A stretch of 64,000 nt of DNA from Phocoena phocoena (GCF_963924675.1 NC_089235.1:54957520-55021519), one strand, 5' to 3'. Numbered from the stretch's first letter, positions 1 to 12,283 are shown. Notes: generated by a model from the letters alone, not told the origin. Program-made: numbers and translations.

Positions 1-1976
1 AACTTTTTTCTATATCATGGCTTGGCAAACTTTTTCAATAAGGGGCCATAGAGTAAATATTTTTTGCTTTGCAGGCCAGAAAGTCTCTGTTATCTCTATC
101 ACCACTGCTGAAGTCTACCATTGTAGTGTGAAAGCAGCCGTAAGCAGACAGAAACAAAATGGGCGTGACTGTGTTCCAATAAAATTTCATATACAAAATT
201 CTGAAGAAGGCTAGATTTGCCCATTTGTTGGCTGATTCCTAATCCATATCACCTATTCTCAATCTGTAGTTCACAAGGCCTATGATAAAAGGATGTGCTT
301 TATTGGTGAAAATAAGGGAGAGTAAGTAGACCAAGATCTTCTATGCTTCACTTATAGCTGCTCAGTCTAATAGCGTTACTTTCACAAGCCATTAGTTAAA
401 CTAAATCTACTCTAATAATTTAATCTAATCTCTGCTTTCCTCATCTATAAAATGTAATGAGAATTATATCTTTCTAAGAAGCTGTTACTAAGTATGTATA
501 AAATAAAATTTATAAATTATCTAGTATCATATAAGCACTTGGCCAAATTTACAGTTGTTGCCTTGTATTTTACAGATACATGTAATACTGTCATATAATT
601 AGTCTTCTGCTAAAACATAATTTAAAATTATAGATTAATATTTCTTCATCTTCATGTTCAGTTGTTTAAAAAGCATTTATAAATATTTTTTAAAACCCAC
701 AAATATTCAGTTGTTTTTTATCTATTTGGAGATTATTTTTTCTCTATGAAGAAGCTTTTTCAGGGCTTAATATTAGTTTTTTTTCTATTTCTGTACAATC
801 ATTTTAATTTTGTCTAATGAAAAGTGTGATTATTGAAACTGCTGAAGTTCCTATTTTCATATTTGTTGCAAGAATGTAGCAATGAGCATGTGCCCTACAT
901 AAAGCAATTAATATGACTTTCAAGTAGGCAAATAAACTCAGGATATCTGTTTGCCCCTAACCAAACTTTCCTTTATTCTTTCAATGTGGCACCTAATTGG
1001 GAAACTTTCATTTTACTAATTTACATGTATCCATCATGTATCCAAATGCTTTTTGGAATAGCCTGTTTATACATAAAACTACACACACACAGAAAAACAA
1101 ATATCATACACTTAAAAGACTTAATTAGTAGTTAAAGACACTCTTCAACTTTTATGGTACTCTGTGTGATATTTCATAGAAAATAAGAGTAAACAGTAAA
1201 AGCCAGGTTTTAATTGAAATAGGCTGGTAAATCTCTTTAGTCTTAATGATTCTTTGGTAAAGAGAATAACCCAAGAGTTTTCTTTTTAAATTAAAAAAAT
1301 AAAAAAAAAAAAATATATATATATGGCTTAATATATGTGCTCTTGAGTTTCTCTCAGACCTATGACCATATACTGGAGTCAATATGTCTTTTACAGAAAA
1401 TTGGTGGGTATAATTTAAATACTAAATCTGCCACATGAAAGCTTCAGTTCTTTGTGCCCTCACTTTTCATATACAAATTGGAGGCAATAATGTCTGTCTA
1501 GACACTCTTAAAAAGCATCAATAATAAGTTTTCAAACTTGGTATCACCTCGGAATAATTCGTGGATGGAATCCAGACATCGGCAGTTTTGATATCCTCCC
1601 AGGTAATTCTAATGTACAGCCAGCTACAAGAATTATAGGCCTGCAACAAGGGTTCTCATACCTAAAAATTGATCTGCTGAGGTTCTAGTTAAAATCTAGA
1701 CTCTGAGTAGTCCTGGGGGATTCTCGGATTCTGAACTTCTAAAAAACTCATAGATGATGCTGGTGCTTGTGGTTCATGGACTGCACTTGGATTATCAAGG
1801 GCTTGAAAGATACTAACCTACTGTCCACACAAAAGGTTTGAAAAAGTATGAAATTGAAAACAGATTTATTTATTTATTTCTAATTCACTGATGTGGTGCA
1901 ACTTCTACACTCAGCAAATTAATTTGCAGCTTAAGTCACACCCTTTATTATTATTATTAAAATTATTATTACTATT
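1..1976. other. Unique AT-rich non-coding DNA
   Basis: There is no open frame with protein-like features and no clear repeat apart from a weak MIR-like stretch near 425-510. A short A run followed by a TA run lies near 1294-1324. The DNA looks like ordinary mammalian intergenic or intronic sequence. Confidence 0.7.
425..510 (+). repeat. Possible MIR fragment
   Basis: The stretch around CTTTCCTCATCTATAAAATG resembles the conserved MIR core end (TTTCCTCATCTGTAAAATGGG). Only this part matches, so the call is weak. Confidence 0.35.
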
Positions 1977-2179
1977 GGGCTTCCCTGGTGGCGCAGTGGT
2001 TGAGAGTCTGCCTGCCAATTCAGGGGACATGGGTTCGTTCCCCGGTCCGGGAAGATCCCACATGCCATGGAGTGGCTAGGCCCACGAGCCATGGCTGCTG
2101 AGCCTGCATGTCTGGAGCCTGTGCTCTGCAATGGGAGAGGCCACAACAGTGAGGCCCGCATACTGCAAAAAAAAAAAAA
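1977..2179 (+). mobile_element. CHR-type tRNA-derived SINE
   Basis: The element starts GGGCTTCCCTGGTGGCGCAG, with a pol III A box (TGGCGCAGTGG) and a B box around GGTTCGTTCCC. The GC-rich tRNA-unrelated body ends TACTGC, followed by an A tail. It is flanked by a 12 bp target duplication, ATTATTACTATT, at 1965-1976 and 2180-2191. The family moves with L1 machinery. The copy is complete and close to the family pattern, so it is fairly young. Open frames on either strand here are only SINE sequence. Confidence 0.93.
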
Positions 2180-2191
2180 ATTATTACTATT

Positions 2192-3726
2192 ATATAATTA
2201 TTTAAATAATTTGAGCATTTTATTTCTGAAAAACTAATGATCACTCCTTTCTCACTGAGGTAAAACTGAAAACTAAAATATAAACATATATCTTGCTTTA
2301 TTCTTTTTATTTATGTAAAAAACCATTAAAACTGGGAGAATGAATAAATTGCATTTTTACTTATAATTACATTTTAGAACTCTTTTGTCTTCTTTCCAAA
2401 TAAGCTAGTGATATTAATGAGGCTTTCTGTTTTTACCTGAAGAGTTTCTTAAAATTGTTACTGGGCTTCAGAGAGATTACCTCATGTTGTACCTATATTT
2501 CATTTCATATACTATCACTCTTCCCAAAGGATATGCTTTTCAGTGATTGAAAATTTCTTATTGGAGGAAATATAAGGAAAAAAAAAAACTGATTGCTCAA
2601 AGAAGTGCTAGATGTTTTTCTCTTTTGAAATGTGTTTTAAAATAATTACTTGTAAAAGATTATATTCACTACTTATCTGTTTAATCAGGATTTATTGCAG
2701 AGGAACAGGAGCACATAGATTAGTGCCACATAGTACAGTTATAAAACATAGCGTTTTTGAAGAGGGTGTAGAGGAGGGCTTACAAGCAGAGAGAGAGCAG
2801 AGCACACAAGATCCCCAGGCTCCCATGGTCTCATAGTGAGCTGTGCCCAGTGGTCTACACTCACAATGGCTGCTCCTCCATTACAGGGTGCCCTCGCCTC
2901 CTGAGTGATTTATTATAGGGACAGTGAGTCAGGGATCTTCTAATTGAAGTCATAAGAATAAAAGTCACTACTGGTTGAGGAAAAGGCCCAGATACAAATT
3001 GGGAACTTCCCAAGTTAGGCAGCTCGTATGAACCTCTTATTCCTATGGGATGATTCAGCCCTGGGGCACCAGCTCTCTGATAAGTATGTATATACTCATT
3101 CTGCTCATTAATCATTACATGATTTTGGTAAGGAACGCCATGAAAAAAGTTTTGTATATAATAAGTGTTCCAAAATATGTTAAAGTACAAATCTAAAGCA
3201 TGCAATTAATTAGAAACTGTACACCAATTCTTGTACTTTACCTGGAAATTTTCATACTAAATAAACATAAACAGTATACATTTAAATTCAATCTTTCAAA
3301 ATATTTCTCTGTTAAAAGAGCGTTATTAAAATTTTATTTGTTACATACAAAGCTTTATAATCATTTGCTAGTAAGGACTTGGTCATTATAATGTCCAGTG
3401 TTGCAATGAAATATGAAGTAAATATTAATAAGGACCCAGGTTCTAGGCTAGATTATCTCTGAAATATATTAGAAACATGCACTTATTAACTTTTATTATT
3501 ATTAATAAATATTTAAATGGACATTATCAATAAATAAGATGGCATTTATCAGCTTAAATTATATAAGATTACAAGCGTAAAAAATAATTCATGTAGTATC
3601 ACAATGAGTAAAAACGGAAACATAAATTGTTTACTGGTAATAGAGTGGAATTAAGAGAAAAACAAGAGAAACAACAATGCAAATATAAAAGCTACCTGAG
3701 TGCAAGTGATTTTCTTCATTTACTAT
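2192..3726. other. Non-coding; contains an unclassified GC-richer block (about 2690-3080)
   Basis: Most of the stretch is plain AT-rich DNA. From about 2690 to 3080 base composition changes to GC-richer, and the minus strand holds CAATAAA-type signals (rc of TTTATTG near 2691). This could be an old LTR in minus orientation, but I cannot match it to a family or find paired TG...CA ends. Open frames across it have no recognisable domain. Confidence 0.4.
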
Positions 3727-3810
3727 TTCTATGATTTTGTATAAATCACTTAAAGTCCTAGGAACTTGTCTCTTCATTTGTAAAACAAGAATAAAGCCTA
3801 ACACACACGT
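3727..3810 (+). repeat. MIR fragment
   Basis: The order of short matches follows the MIR core: a tRNA-unrelated 'tgattttgtataaatcacttaa' pattern, then CTCTTCATTTGTAAAAC. It is diverged, as expected for this old mammal-wide SINE. Confidence 0.5.
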
Positions 3811-5547
3811 ACATGTGTGCACATACAAAGGCGATGTACCAGGTTACATGATTACCTAATTACTGTTTTATGGCTGAGCCACAATGCATAGACGTTACCA
3901 TTGCTAAAATCTTTTTGTTTCATCATGAAATTTTTGGGAAAATCATACACACAGACACACATACTCTTAAATATGGAGAGTACCTAAACACTTCCAGAGA
4001 TTATCTATTTATGCAAATAGTGAAAATGTGTATTTTCTTATCTTTTTGAATACATATTTTATAGGATATGATCAAAATAACTGAGCCACATCTGTATTGT
4101 ATTATAACTGTGTTGTAAAATGTATTATAATTGCTCAGAGACAGAAATCATTATTCATTGAAAGAAATGTTATACACCAATTAAATGCAAGAAAATGTTC
4201 AAGAATCCCTGGGTAAACCAAACCTAAATACATATTTTTGTCTGTAGTAAGAAACATCCTCAAATGGATGAGAAAACATACGTGAAAAATAAGAGACATA
4301 GAGAGGAAAGAGTGTAAAACATCCAGTTGAACAATTCAGGTATGATTGCTTCAAAGTTGGTATTTGACATGATCCATGAATGATGGATAGAGTATTTATT
4401 GGTAGAGGTTGTGGGAAAACGACTATTTCTATAAAGCTTTACAATACACATTTTGTATTATCGAGTGGGATTCCACTTGTATAGGTCAATGCATCTTCCA
4501 TTAAAAAAAAAAACCCACAAAGGCCACTGCCATAATTTTTTCTTGATCTGTTTGTTTTCTCTGAAATATTAAGATATTGTCTTTTCTTACATCTAGCAGT
4601 CTCTTTGTCAGTTTTTTTCTGTTGATGTTGTTTTGGCTTAAGATTGGAATAATTTTAAAAGAAATTTACCTATATAGTGTATGTTCAATCTCTATGCTCA
4701 GAAAATTACAAAAATACAAATTTAGAAATATGTCTTAACAATGAAAATATTCATATAAAATATATCATGATAAATGATACCTTTTCTACCACCATAGAGC
4801 ATATCTCTGAACAAGTGTTGTGTTTGTAAGCATTGGAAAAGGCATCTTAATCAAGATGTCAATCACATATAAAACACGTTCCTGATCACAGCTCAGGGTA
4901 ATAACAGTATTAACCAGGTCCTTTTCTAAGACTTAAGGAGTGTTACACCTAATTAATTTTACATTAGCAATGGCCTGAATCACTTTTAAGACAAGCTTAT
5001 TCCCGATTATTAAGACTGTGACTTGATTTTGAATTAAAATTTAAAAGACCAAATCAAGATACATTAAAAACAACATGCATTCTTTCAAATATCTAAAGGA
5101 ATAGCTATGGTAATATCTGTAATTCTTATCTGGATGACTTATTAGGATGACTTTAGTATCCCTCATGAAGTCAGCATTGTTGTTGAAGGGAAAAAAGCAT
5201 TTACTTCTAAATAGCTCCAGTATTTTAACCATTTAATTGCTCTATTCCTAAAACTGCCATTTCTACATAATCGTGAGCTGGACTAATGTAGTGTTTGTAT
5301 GCATCAGGCATATGCCGTTTCAGTAAATAAATGACTTATTCCTCCAGCTGCTGGGGTCTTCTGGCTACTCTGCTGCTAACCTTCTTCTAAGAAATTGTCC
5401 TGAAATGGAAAGAGCTTCCCCCAATTAATGCCGATGTAGGGCTATAAAGACCTGGCCCCTTCTCTGCAATACAGCATAACTATGAAGAACTGTTGATTTA
5501 TAACAGAAATCCTGTATCTTGTTAAGAACGTGGAACAAAGTAGAACT
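3811..5547. other. Unique non-coding DNA
   Basis: I see only AT-rich sequence, short A runs (for example 4503-4514) and a faint MIR-tail-like stretch near 5280-5330. No gene or clear mobile element is visible. Confidence 0.6.
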
Positions 5548-6105
5548 CTCATTACTAATGGTAGAAGTGAAATTGGTGCAAACACTTCGGCGAGTTTAAC
5601 AGAATTGAATACCCACACACAATATAACACAGCAATTCTTCTCTTAAGCTTTATATAGCAAATTGGAATGTCTGTATGCGTGTTTCAAAACCCACATACC
5701 AGAATATTCATAGAGGCAGTATTCAGAACACTGAAATGACTCAAATGTCTATCAATAGAATATTTATCTGTACAAAATGAGAATTAATGAGTTACTGCTA
5801 CATAAAAGGATAAATTTGACAAAATAATACATACAAATGTGTGATTCTGTAAATAAAAAAAACAAAGTCAGGCAAAATTAATTTTTGGTGTTAAAAATTA
5901 AGCTTGTGCTTAACTCTGGTTGGTGGGAGGAACTATTGAATAGGAGGTGGCAGATCAAGGGCATCAGAGTTCTAGTAATTTTTTTAATTGGTGGGTAGTT
6001 ATAGGTTTGTTTATTTTGTGATAATTTATTGAAATGAACACATGATTTGGGCACTTACATCTATGTGTTACATTGCATTTAAAAAATTAACAAAAAAGGT
6101 TTTAA
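5548..6105 (+). mobile_element. Old L1 3' end fragment
   Basis: The order of diverged motifs matches the 3' region of old mammalian L1 (L1M group): 'ctcattactaatggtagaagtg', 'cagcaattcttctc', 'aaatgtctatcaatagaa', 'gattctgtaaataaa', then 'aacacatgatttgggcacttac'. It is 5' truncated and strongly diverged, and no coding part remains. Confidence 0.65.
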
Positions 6106-6189
6106 AAAACAAAGCTTTAAGGCCACTTTTTGTTTAAGATGTAAATTTTTTTGTTCTCAGTTAGAAACAATTAAATTTGAAGGTGGCAC

Positions 6190-6330
6190 AAATCAGTGAT
6201 GAACTAGTGACCAGGAGATCAAGATTCATATTCTTGTAGTTCCATTAAGAATTGGTGTGACTTTGGGAAAGTGATTTAACGTTTATGGGCTTAATTCACC
6301 CTGTTTACATAATTGAAAATCTGAAGACTT
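6190..6330 (+). repeat. MIR element
   Basis: The run 'gtgtgactttgggaaagtgatttaac' followed by a cytosine-rich stretch and 'tttacataattgaaaat' matches the MIR core and 3' part. It is diverged and carries no coding sequence. Confidence 0.6.
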
Positions 6331-6467
6331 TGAGTTCAGTACTCTACAACTGTTCAGTTTACAAGTGGGCCATTTCATTTTGGACTCTGGCAGAAATTAC
6401 AACATCCATGTTACTCTTTTTCCTTAGAAACACAAACCCTCTTTCCTTATTTTAAAATCTGGGCACA

Positions 6468-6729
6468 GAGACTTCCCTGGCTGTCCAGTGGTTAAGAGTC
6501 TGCCTTCCAATGCAGGGGACACAAGTTCTATCCCTGGATAGGGAACTAAGATCCCATATGCTGTGGGGCAACTAAGCCCGCGTGCCACAACCACTGAGCT
6601 TGCACGCTCTAGAGCCTGTGCCCCACAGCTAGAGAGAAACCCGTGGAGAAACCCTGTGCCACAATGAAGAGCTCGCATGCTGCAACGAAGACCTGCTGCA
6701 GGCAAATAAATAAATAAATATTAAAAAAA
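6468..6729 (+). mobile_element. CHR-type SINE, longer variant
   Basis: It begins ACTTCCCTGGCTGTCCAGTGG and has the tRNA-like A and B box region. The body then carries repeated 'cacaacNactgag' motifs and a TAAATAAATAAA tail, unlike the GC-rich short variant seen elsewhere in the window. A 14 bp target duplication, AAAATCTGGGCACA, flanks it at 6454-6467 and 6730-6743. It is more diverged than the GC-rich copies, so probably older. Confidence 0.92.
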
Positions 6730-6744
6730 AAAATCTGGGCACAA

Positions 6745-7897
6745 TATTCCTTAGGAGGAAAAAAAGGAATATGTTTTCAAATTTCAACTGCAACACATTT
6801 TTTTTTTTTTGCCACATTGTCAAGTTCTGGATAGTGAATTATAAGTACAGGTGTTGGGTGAGATTGCCAGTGGAACTTTGATGGAACTGATTCATAAGGG
6901 AAGGGCTTGCCCTTCTCCCTTTCCTTCTTATGCTGGCCTATGTTGTCATGATTGCAGTTCCTGAAGTCAAAGGGAAATATCAGTTGACTTAGGGATAGAA
7001 ACCCCATGTAAATATGGTGAAGATGTGTATACAGAGCTCCATGGAGATGCTCAACTCCGGATTGCTTACTCCAGACTTCTTTTGTATGAAAGAAATATTT
7101 TAAAAGCTTTGATTAATTCAAGGCTGTTAAGCTTTTTTCCTAACATACAAATGAACTTAATCTTCAACAATGCAGGCTGACACATATAATTATAATAAGC
7201 TATTCTTTGGAAAAATAACATTAATTTTTACATCAATTATTATGGATAAAAATAATGGTAAGTTGTAAGACATTGAGCATAAAACTGCATAATCACTGCC
7301 CTTTAATTTGTAACCTCAAAAACTAATTTCTGCATGCCTTTACTCCTAGCCTTGGAATCTATCTGAATTATTGCTAAAATGTGCTTCCCCATCCCTCATC
7401 TCTGAATATAGAATTAGTTTAGTGTGCAGTGTCTTTCAGTTGTTGTAGTACATCACTGGACTTGTTTTTCAGAAGACATATGAAGTATCTATATAGCTAT
7501 AGTACTTTTTATTTTTCACACCCAGACAGTATATTTATAGTGCCCTAAATTTTTCTTTATTTCAGCTACTGCATTTGTCCAGTACATTAAATTAATATTT
7601 GATGTTTATCTCATTGCTAGTAGTATTTCTAATATGAATTTCTCACTTCAATTTCAGTTAATTAACTCTGAGATGTTTATTTATAACTAAAGTAATGGCA
7701 CTTATTTTTTTTATTATGTAATATCTCAGATTTTTTCTTTTTCACAATTTCATTAGTCCATAAAGGCAATAAATTCCACAGAAGGAATACTCCAACTAGA
7801 AATCAGGATTCTCCTGCATAAAGCCAGGATAGTGCCTATGAATATAATTTAACGTGGCTCTAATGGTACAATCTGTGGAATGTAAAGAGAGGTACCA
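6745..7897. other. Unique non-coding DNA
   Basis: AT-rich sequence with a T run at about 6800-6811. No repeat family or gene was recognised. Confidence 0.6.
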
Positions 7898-8046
7898 TAG
7901 CATAGTGTCTTAGCATGTGAGTTCTTGGGTCAGACTGCTTGAGGTGGATTTTTTCTCCATCACTCAAAAACTGTTACCTTCATAAGTGCTTTAGTACTTC
8001 CAGCATCAGTTTCCTCACCTGAATAATGGAAATAATATTTAATTGT
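7898..8046 (+). repeat. MIR element
   Basis: A well-preserved MIR: 'ccatagcatagtgtcttag', 'ggtcagactgcttgaggt', 'tcagtttcctcacctgaataatgg', 'aataatattt' appear in the expected order and spacing. Confidence 0.72.
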
Positions 8047-8596
8047 GTGGATATCATGGTACTCACCAAATATTCCATTTACTCCTTCATTTCCCAGTCC
8101 CCTGGAAGTAAGCTCAAGGTAAAGTGACTTGTTTTGGCAAAGAAAAGTATAGTCTGTTTGATTTCAGTAATTTTTTTTTACTGAAATGGTGGAAAGCTTA
8201 GGTATGATTCTTCGATTTCTTTTCCTTTGCCGTGATAAACAGCAATGGTCCAAGGAGAAAGAACTGAAAACAACTCCATACCCTTTTAGGCTTCCATCCT
8301 TCATCCCCAAACAGTATTATTTTTGTGGCTAAGCATTGTCTCTCCTGATAAAGTTGACTCCTCAGTGGCTGTCGTCTGCAGTTTAGGCTTCTAATTAAAT
8401 AATTTATTCATTTGTGGGAAGCTCTCATGTCAATTCAGTTCACAAAATATTATTCAAAGATGAAGTTTGAACATTACAACTGCCCTTTCCTATTACCAGG
8501 CCTTTACTCATGAGCAGTTGTGATCCTCTCTGGCACCTATCTCCTAGGGTAATTACGTCCTTCGAAAGAGACACTTTCATAGCTTTATTTACCTCT
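8047..8596. other. Unique non-coding DNA
   Basis: No gene or repeat family was recognised in this 550 bp. Confidence 0.55.
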
Positions 8597-8608
8597 AAAG
8601 AATGCTTA

Positions 8609-8957
8609 AGACAGGAATAAAGACACAGACCTACTAGAGAATGGACTTGAGGATATGGGGAGCTGGTAGGGTAAGCTGTGACAAAGCGCGAGAGAGGCAT
8701 GGACATATATACACTACCAAACGTAAGGTAGATAGCTAGTGGGAAGCAGCCGCATAGCACAGGGAGATCAGCTTGGTGCTTTGTGACCGCCTGGAGGGGT
8801 GGGATAGGGAGGGTGGGAGGGAGGGAGACGCAAGAGGGAAGAGATATGAGAACATATGTATATGTATAACTGATTCACTTTGTTATGAAGCAGAAACTAA
8901 CACACCATTGTTATTATACTCCAATAAAGATGTAAAAATAAATAAATAAATAATAAA
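8609..8957 (+). mobile_element. 5'-truncated artiodactyl-type L1 insertion (3' UTR only)
   Basis: The stretch contains the artiodactyl L1 3' UTR pattern: GACTTGAGGATATGGGGAG, 'agcacagggagatcagcttggtgctttgtgaccgcct' region, a G-rich tract, 'actgattcactttgttat', and a final CCAATAAAGATG before the A-rich tail. A 12 bp target duplication, AAAGAATGCTTA, lies at 8597-8608 and 8958-8969. Only about 350 bp of the 3' UTR was inserted. The minus-strand open frame across 8440-8760 is antisense to this UTR and is not a gene. Confidence 0.88.
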
Positions 8958-9167
8958 AAAGAATGCTTATTACAAGTGAAAGGTTACATTTAACTCAGCC
9001 ATTCTCTTCTTTACTGGAGGAAGAGTTATGAACTTTTGGAACTTAAATATTCATCTGGTCAGCAATGGTTGAAGTATAAGGTAACATTTTCTTTCCTTGA
9101 GAATTTTAAAATATTATTTCTGATATATTCTTCTGGCATAAATTGGTGCTACCAAAGACTTACAACA

Positions 9168-9376
9168 GGGCTTCCCTGGTGGCGCAGTGGTTAGGAGTCC
9201 ACTTACGGATGCAGGGAACACGGGTTCGTGCTCCGGTCCGGGAGGGTCCCACGTGCCGCGGAGCGGCTGGGCCCGTGGGCCATGGCCGCTGGGCCTGCGC
9301 GTCTGGAACCTGTGCTCCGCAGCGGGAGAGGCCGCAGCAATGAGGGGCCCGCGTACCGCAAAACAAACACGAGAAA
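9168..9376 (+). mobile_element. CHR-type tRNA-derived SINE
   Basis: A complete GC-rich copy with A box, B box (GGTTCGTGCTCC) and terminal TACCGC. It is followed by a mixed tail (AAAACAAACACGAGAA) instead of pure A. The target duplication ACTTACAACA lies at 9158-9167 and 9377-9386. Several overlapping open frames here exist only because the SINE is GC-rich and stop-poor. Confidence 0.93.
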
Positions 9377-9606
9377 ACTTACAACAATTTTTCCTTACAC
9401 ATCATGTGCTCTTTTTCTGTCTAGTTGCTCAAAGGACTGCTGTGTCTCAAAGTCTAGTAGTTTTATTAGAATATGTATTGCTAATTCTGGGTCATTACGT
9501 AGTTTTCATTTATTTTAAATCAACAAAGTTTTCCTAAATAATGAATTTTAGTATATGTTCTGCTTCCTTGCTTGTTTTCTCTTTCAAGAATTCCTGTTAA
9601 CTTAGT

Positions 9607-9690
9607 TTCATTGTCTATATTTAACATACATTACTTTCTCATTACTTTTTCATTGTCTATATTTAATATACATTATTTTCTCTTGAATAA
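9607..9690. repeat. 42 bp tandem duplication (two copies)
   Basis: TTCATTGTCTATATTTAACA, followed by 'tacattactttctc', starts near 9607 and again near 9649. The second unit differs at a few bases. Confidence 0.75.
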
Positions 9691-9944
9691 TTTATATCAC
9701 TTTTTCGTGTTTGACTTTTAAATTGTCCTTTTTACCTTCTATGTTTCTTAAAATATTATCATCACTTTAATTCACTCTTGCATTCTTATTTCTTTAATCT
9801 TAAAGTCTAAATAATATTTTTTATTTTACTTTATTTCTTTGATTCTATCACTTCATTTCACATTATTTCTAATTTTCACGTATTATGTTTTCATACCTTG
9901 CATAAATGTCTTGATGTATTTTTAACAAATATTATTATACTTCA

Positions 9945-10152
9945 GGGCTTCCCTGGTGGCGCAATGGTTGGGGGTCCGCTTGCCGATGCAGGGGACGCGG
10001 GTTCGTGCCCTGGTCTGGGAGGATCCCACGTGCCGCGGAGCGGCTGGGCCTGTGGGCCATGGCTGCTGGGCCTGCGCGTCCGGAGTCTGTGCTCCGCTGC
10101 GGGAGAGGCCGTGGCAGTGAGAGGCCCACATACCGCAAAAAAAAAAAAAAAA
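9945..10152 (+). mobile_element. CHR-type tRNA-derived SINE
   Basis: A complete copy from GGGCTTCCCTGG to TACCGC plus an A tail of about 16. The target duplication is ATTATACTTCAG (upstream, about 9934-9945) against ATTATACTCCAG (10153-10164). The A and B boxes are well kept. Confidence 0.93.
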
Positions 10153-10164
10153 ATTATACTCCAG

Positions 10165-10939
10165 ATCCAAATACGTGAAAATGTGTGGCTATTCACTAAA
10201 TAAAGGCATAATCTTCAAAAGTATAAACAGTAAAATGAAATGATAAGGGAATGAAGTGCATTTCCTTTCTAATAAAACCATTAAAAATAATTTGATTTTC
10301 TTTATGCTTGAAACAAAACTTAAACATATAGCAACAATTAAGATATAAGCATAAAATTAATCTGATAGAGGAAGAAAAATATTTTGATCAAAATATTTCA
10401 TACTTTGTTATAAAACATCAAAACACTTAAAACTTTACTGAAAAACAATGTAATAGATATTTTAATTTCAAACAAGTATAGTCTTATATTTCCCATGTTC
10501 ACCTTCATAAAAATATTCATTACTTCCCTAGGCTTTGGGGCATTGCTTCTCCCCTTCATAATTTAGCTTCAGAGTTATTTTCTACACATACAATCTTCTA
10601 CTTGGTCAAAGGGAGTTTTCATTTTAACTTCACCATTCTTGGTATACTGTCATGTATCAATCATCAAGTTGCTTTTGTAAAGTGTATAAAGATGTATGTG
10701 GATATTTAGTTTGAATACCACATGTATCATTATAATTACCATCATGACTTTAATATTTGATTTATTTAGGCAACTGTAGTGATACTGTGGTATGTTGCTT
10801 AGATACCATCTCTACTTCTTTCAGGAATAAAATACTCTTCCCCCAACCCCTGTGTTGAGCATGTTGATGATTGAGAGTCATCAGCTGAGTTAGTATCAAG
10901 TATGGCCTTAGCTGTCACCAGGTCTCAGTTCAACTTCTC
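10165..10939. other. Unique non-coding DNA
   Basis: AT-rich sequence between a SINE and the EEF1A1 pseudogene. No gene or repeat family was recognised. Confidence 0.55.
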
Positions 10940-11640
10940 TTTCTGCCTTACTCTCATAGCAAGACTGTCCAAATGACAAGACTTTTCCTCTGCTCCTTAA
11001 AGTTGTCTACGAAACTGGTTGTGTTTGTACAGTTTCTATGAGTCTAGTGGAGACTGGTGTTCTTAAACCCAGCATGGTGGTTACATTTGCTCTAGTCAAC
11101 AATACTACTGACTAGAAATTTCCATTGAAATTGCACCACGAAGCTTTGAATAAAGCTCTTCCTGGTGACAGAATGGGCTTCAACGTGTCTGTCCAAGATA
11201 TCCGTTATGGCAACATAGCTGATAACAGCAAAAATGACCCACTAATGGAAGCAGCTGGCTTCACTGCTTAGATGATTATCCTGAATCATCTAGGCCAAAT
11301 CAGTGCTGGCAATGTACCTGTGCTGGCTTGTCACACAGCTCTCATTGCTTGCAAGTTTGCTGAGCTGGAGGAGGATTTTTCATTATTCTGCTAAGAAGCT
11401 GGATGATGGCTCTAAAGCCATCATCTGGAAGTCCATGTGTGTTGAGTGTTTCTCTGACTAGCCTCCTCTGGGTTGTATTGCTGTTCTCGATATTAGATAG
11501 ACTGTTGCTGTGGGTATTTTCCAAGCACTGGATAGGAAGACTGCTAGAGCTAGCAATGTCACCAAGTCTGCTCAGACAGCTCAGAAGGTTAAGTGAATAT
11601 TACCTGTAACACCTGCCACCACAGTCTTAATCAGTGGTGA
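10940..11640 (+). pseudogene. EEF1A1 processed pseudogene, part 1 (coding 3' part)
   Basis: The sequence follows the mRNA of translation elongation factor eEF1A1, the GTPase that delivers aminoacyl-tRNA to the ribosome, from about the domain 2 start to the stop codon. Recognisable steps include 'gtggagactggtgttcttaaaccc', AGCAAAAATGACCCACTAAT ('SKNDP'), GAAGCAGCTGGCTTCACTGC, 'cccatgtgtgttgag'-like and CTCAGAAGGTTAAGTGAATA at the stop. There are no introns, many stops and frameshifts, and an internal deletion near 11400-11425 that joins 'gatgatggctctaaag' to 'ccatcatctgg'. The piece stops just after the stop codon, without the 3' UTR. The 5' limit is uncertain because similarity fades. It forms a pair with the minus-strand piece at 14101-14700. 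Confidence 0.88.
11271..11640 (+). repeat. Left arm of a 370 bp inverted repeat (EEF1A1 segment)
   Basis: This segment is repeated in opposite orientation at about 14339-14700. By eye there are about 9 differences in 365 bp, and both arms share the same internal deletion and stops. The arms are far closer to each other than to functional EEF1A1. Confidence 0.88.
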
Positions 11641-11799
11641 AAATCACTGCTTGATTCAGCATCATCAGGATCCAATCATATCATTTTATCTCCTGCTAGT
11701 ATTTGATGACTAAAGTATACAAGTATAGTATAGTCTGTTCCTTTTTTACTCTGCCTAGTTCTTTCCACATCAGATAGTATGCAAAGTAGTGCTTCTAGT

Positions 11800-12283
11800 A
11801 GGCTAAATAATGGCCAACTATATCAAGTCATAATCCTTAAGGCCTGTAAATGTTATCTTATGAGGAAAAGGGGTCTTTGAGATGAGATTGCGCTAAGGAT
11901 CTTGAGATGGAAAGATTATCTTGGATTTTCTGGGTGAGCATGTATATAATCACATGCATCCTCATATAAGGGAGGCAGTGGAAGATTTTGCACAGGAGAG
12001 GAAAAAGAAAAGTGAAAATGGAGGCAGAGATTTTAGTGTTAAGACCACAAACCAAGGAATGCCAGGATCCACCAAAAGCTAGAAAAGAGTAAAGTTGTAA
12101 GCTAGAAGAGGCAAGGAATGGATTCTTCTCTAGAGCTTCTCTCTCTCTAGAGCACGTTTCTAAGACCTCTTTGATTTTGACTAGGTAATACTGATTTTGG
12201 AATTTGAGAGAATAAATGTTTGTTTTTGTAAGCATCAAAATAGTGGTAATTTGTTACAGCAGCCACAGGAAACTAATACAATG
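11800..12283 (+). mobile_element. MaLR-type LTR (MLT1-like)
   Basis: The LTR pattern is clear: 'ggctaaataatggcc' at the start, 'ttatcttatgaggaaaagg', 'aaggatcttgagatgg', 'agattatcttggat', 'aaggaatgccagga', a poly(A) signal in GAGAATAAATG near 12210, and the characteristic end 'ggtaatttgttacagcagcc...aactaatac'. No internal region is attached, so it is a solo LTR. Family from memory; subfamily not assigned. Confidence 0.82.

Noticed and set aside
1977..2060. tRNA-like A and B boxes as functional tRNA genes (here and at other SINEs)
   Set aside because: Each box pair is the head of a SINE with a body, A tail and target duplication. The tRNA fold and anticodon context are not kept.
8440..8760. 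106-codon minus-strand frame
   Set aside because: Most of it is antisense to an inserted L1 3' UTR with target duplications.
9160..9537. Several overlapping frames of 66-116 codons on both strands
   Set aside because: They all fall on a CHR SINE, whose GC-rich body is stop-poor. The same peptides recur at every SINE copy.
11342..11609. Frames on both strands in the EEF1A1 region as possible small genes
   Set aside because: They are shifted or antisense readings of an EEF1A1 retrocopy with stops and an internal deletion.
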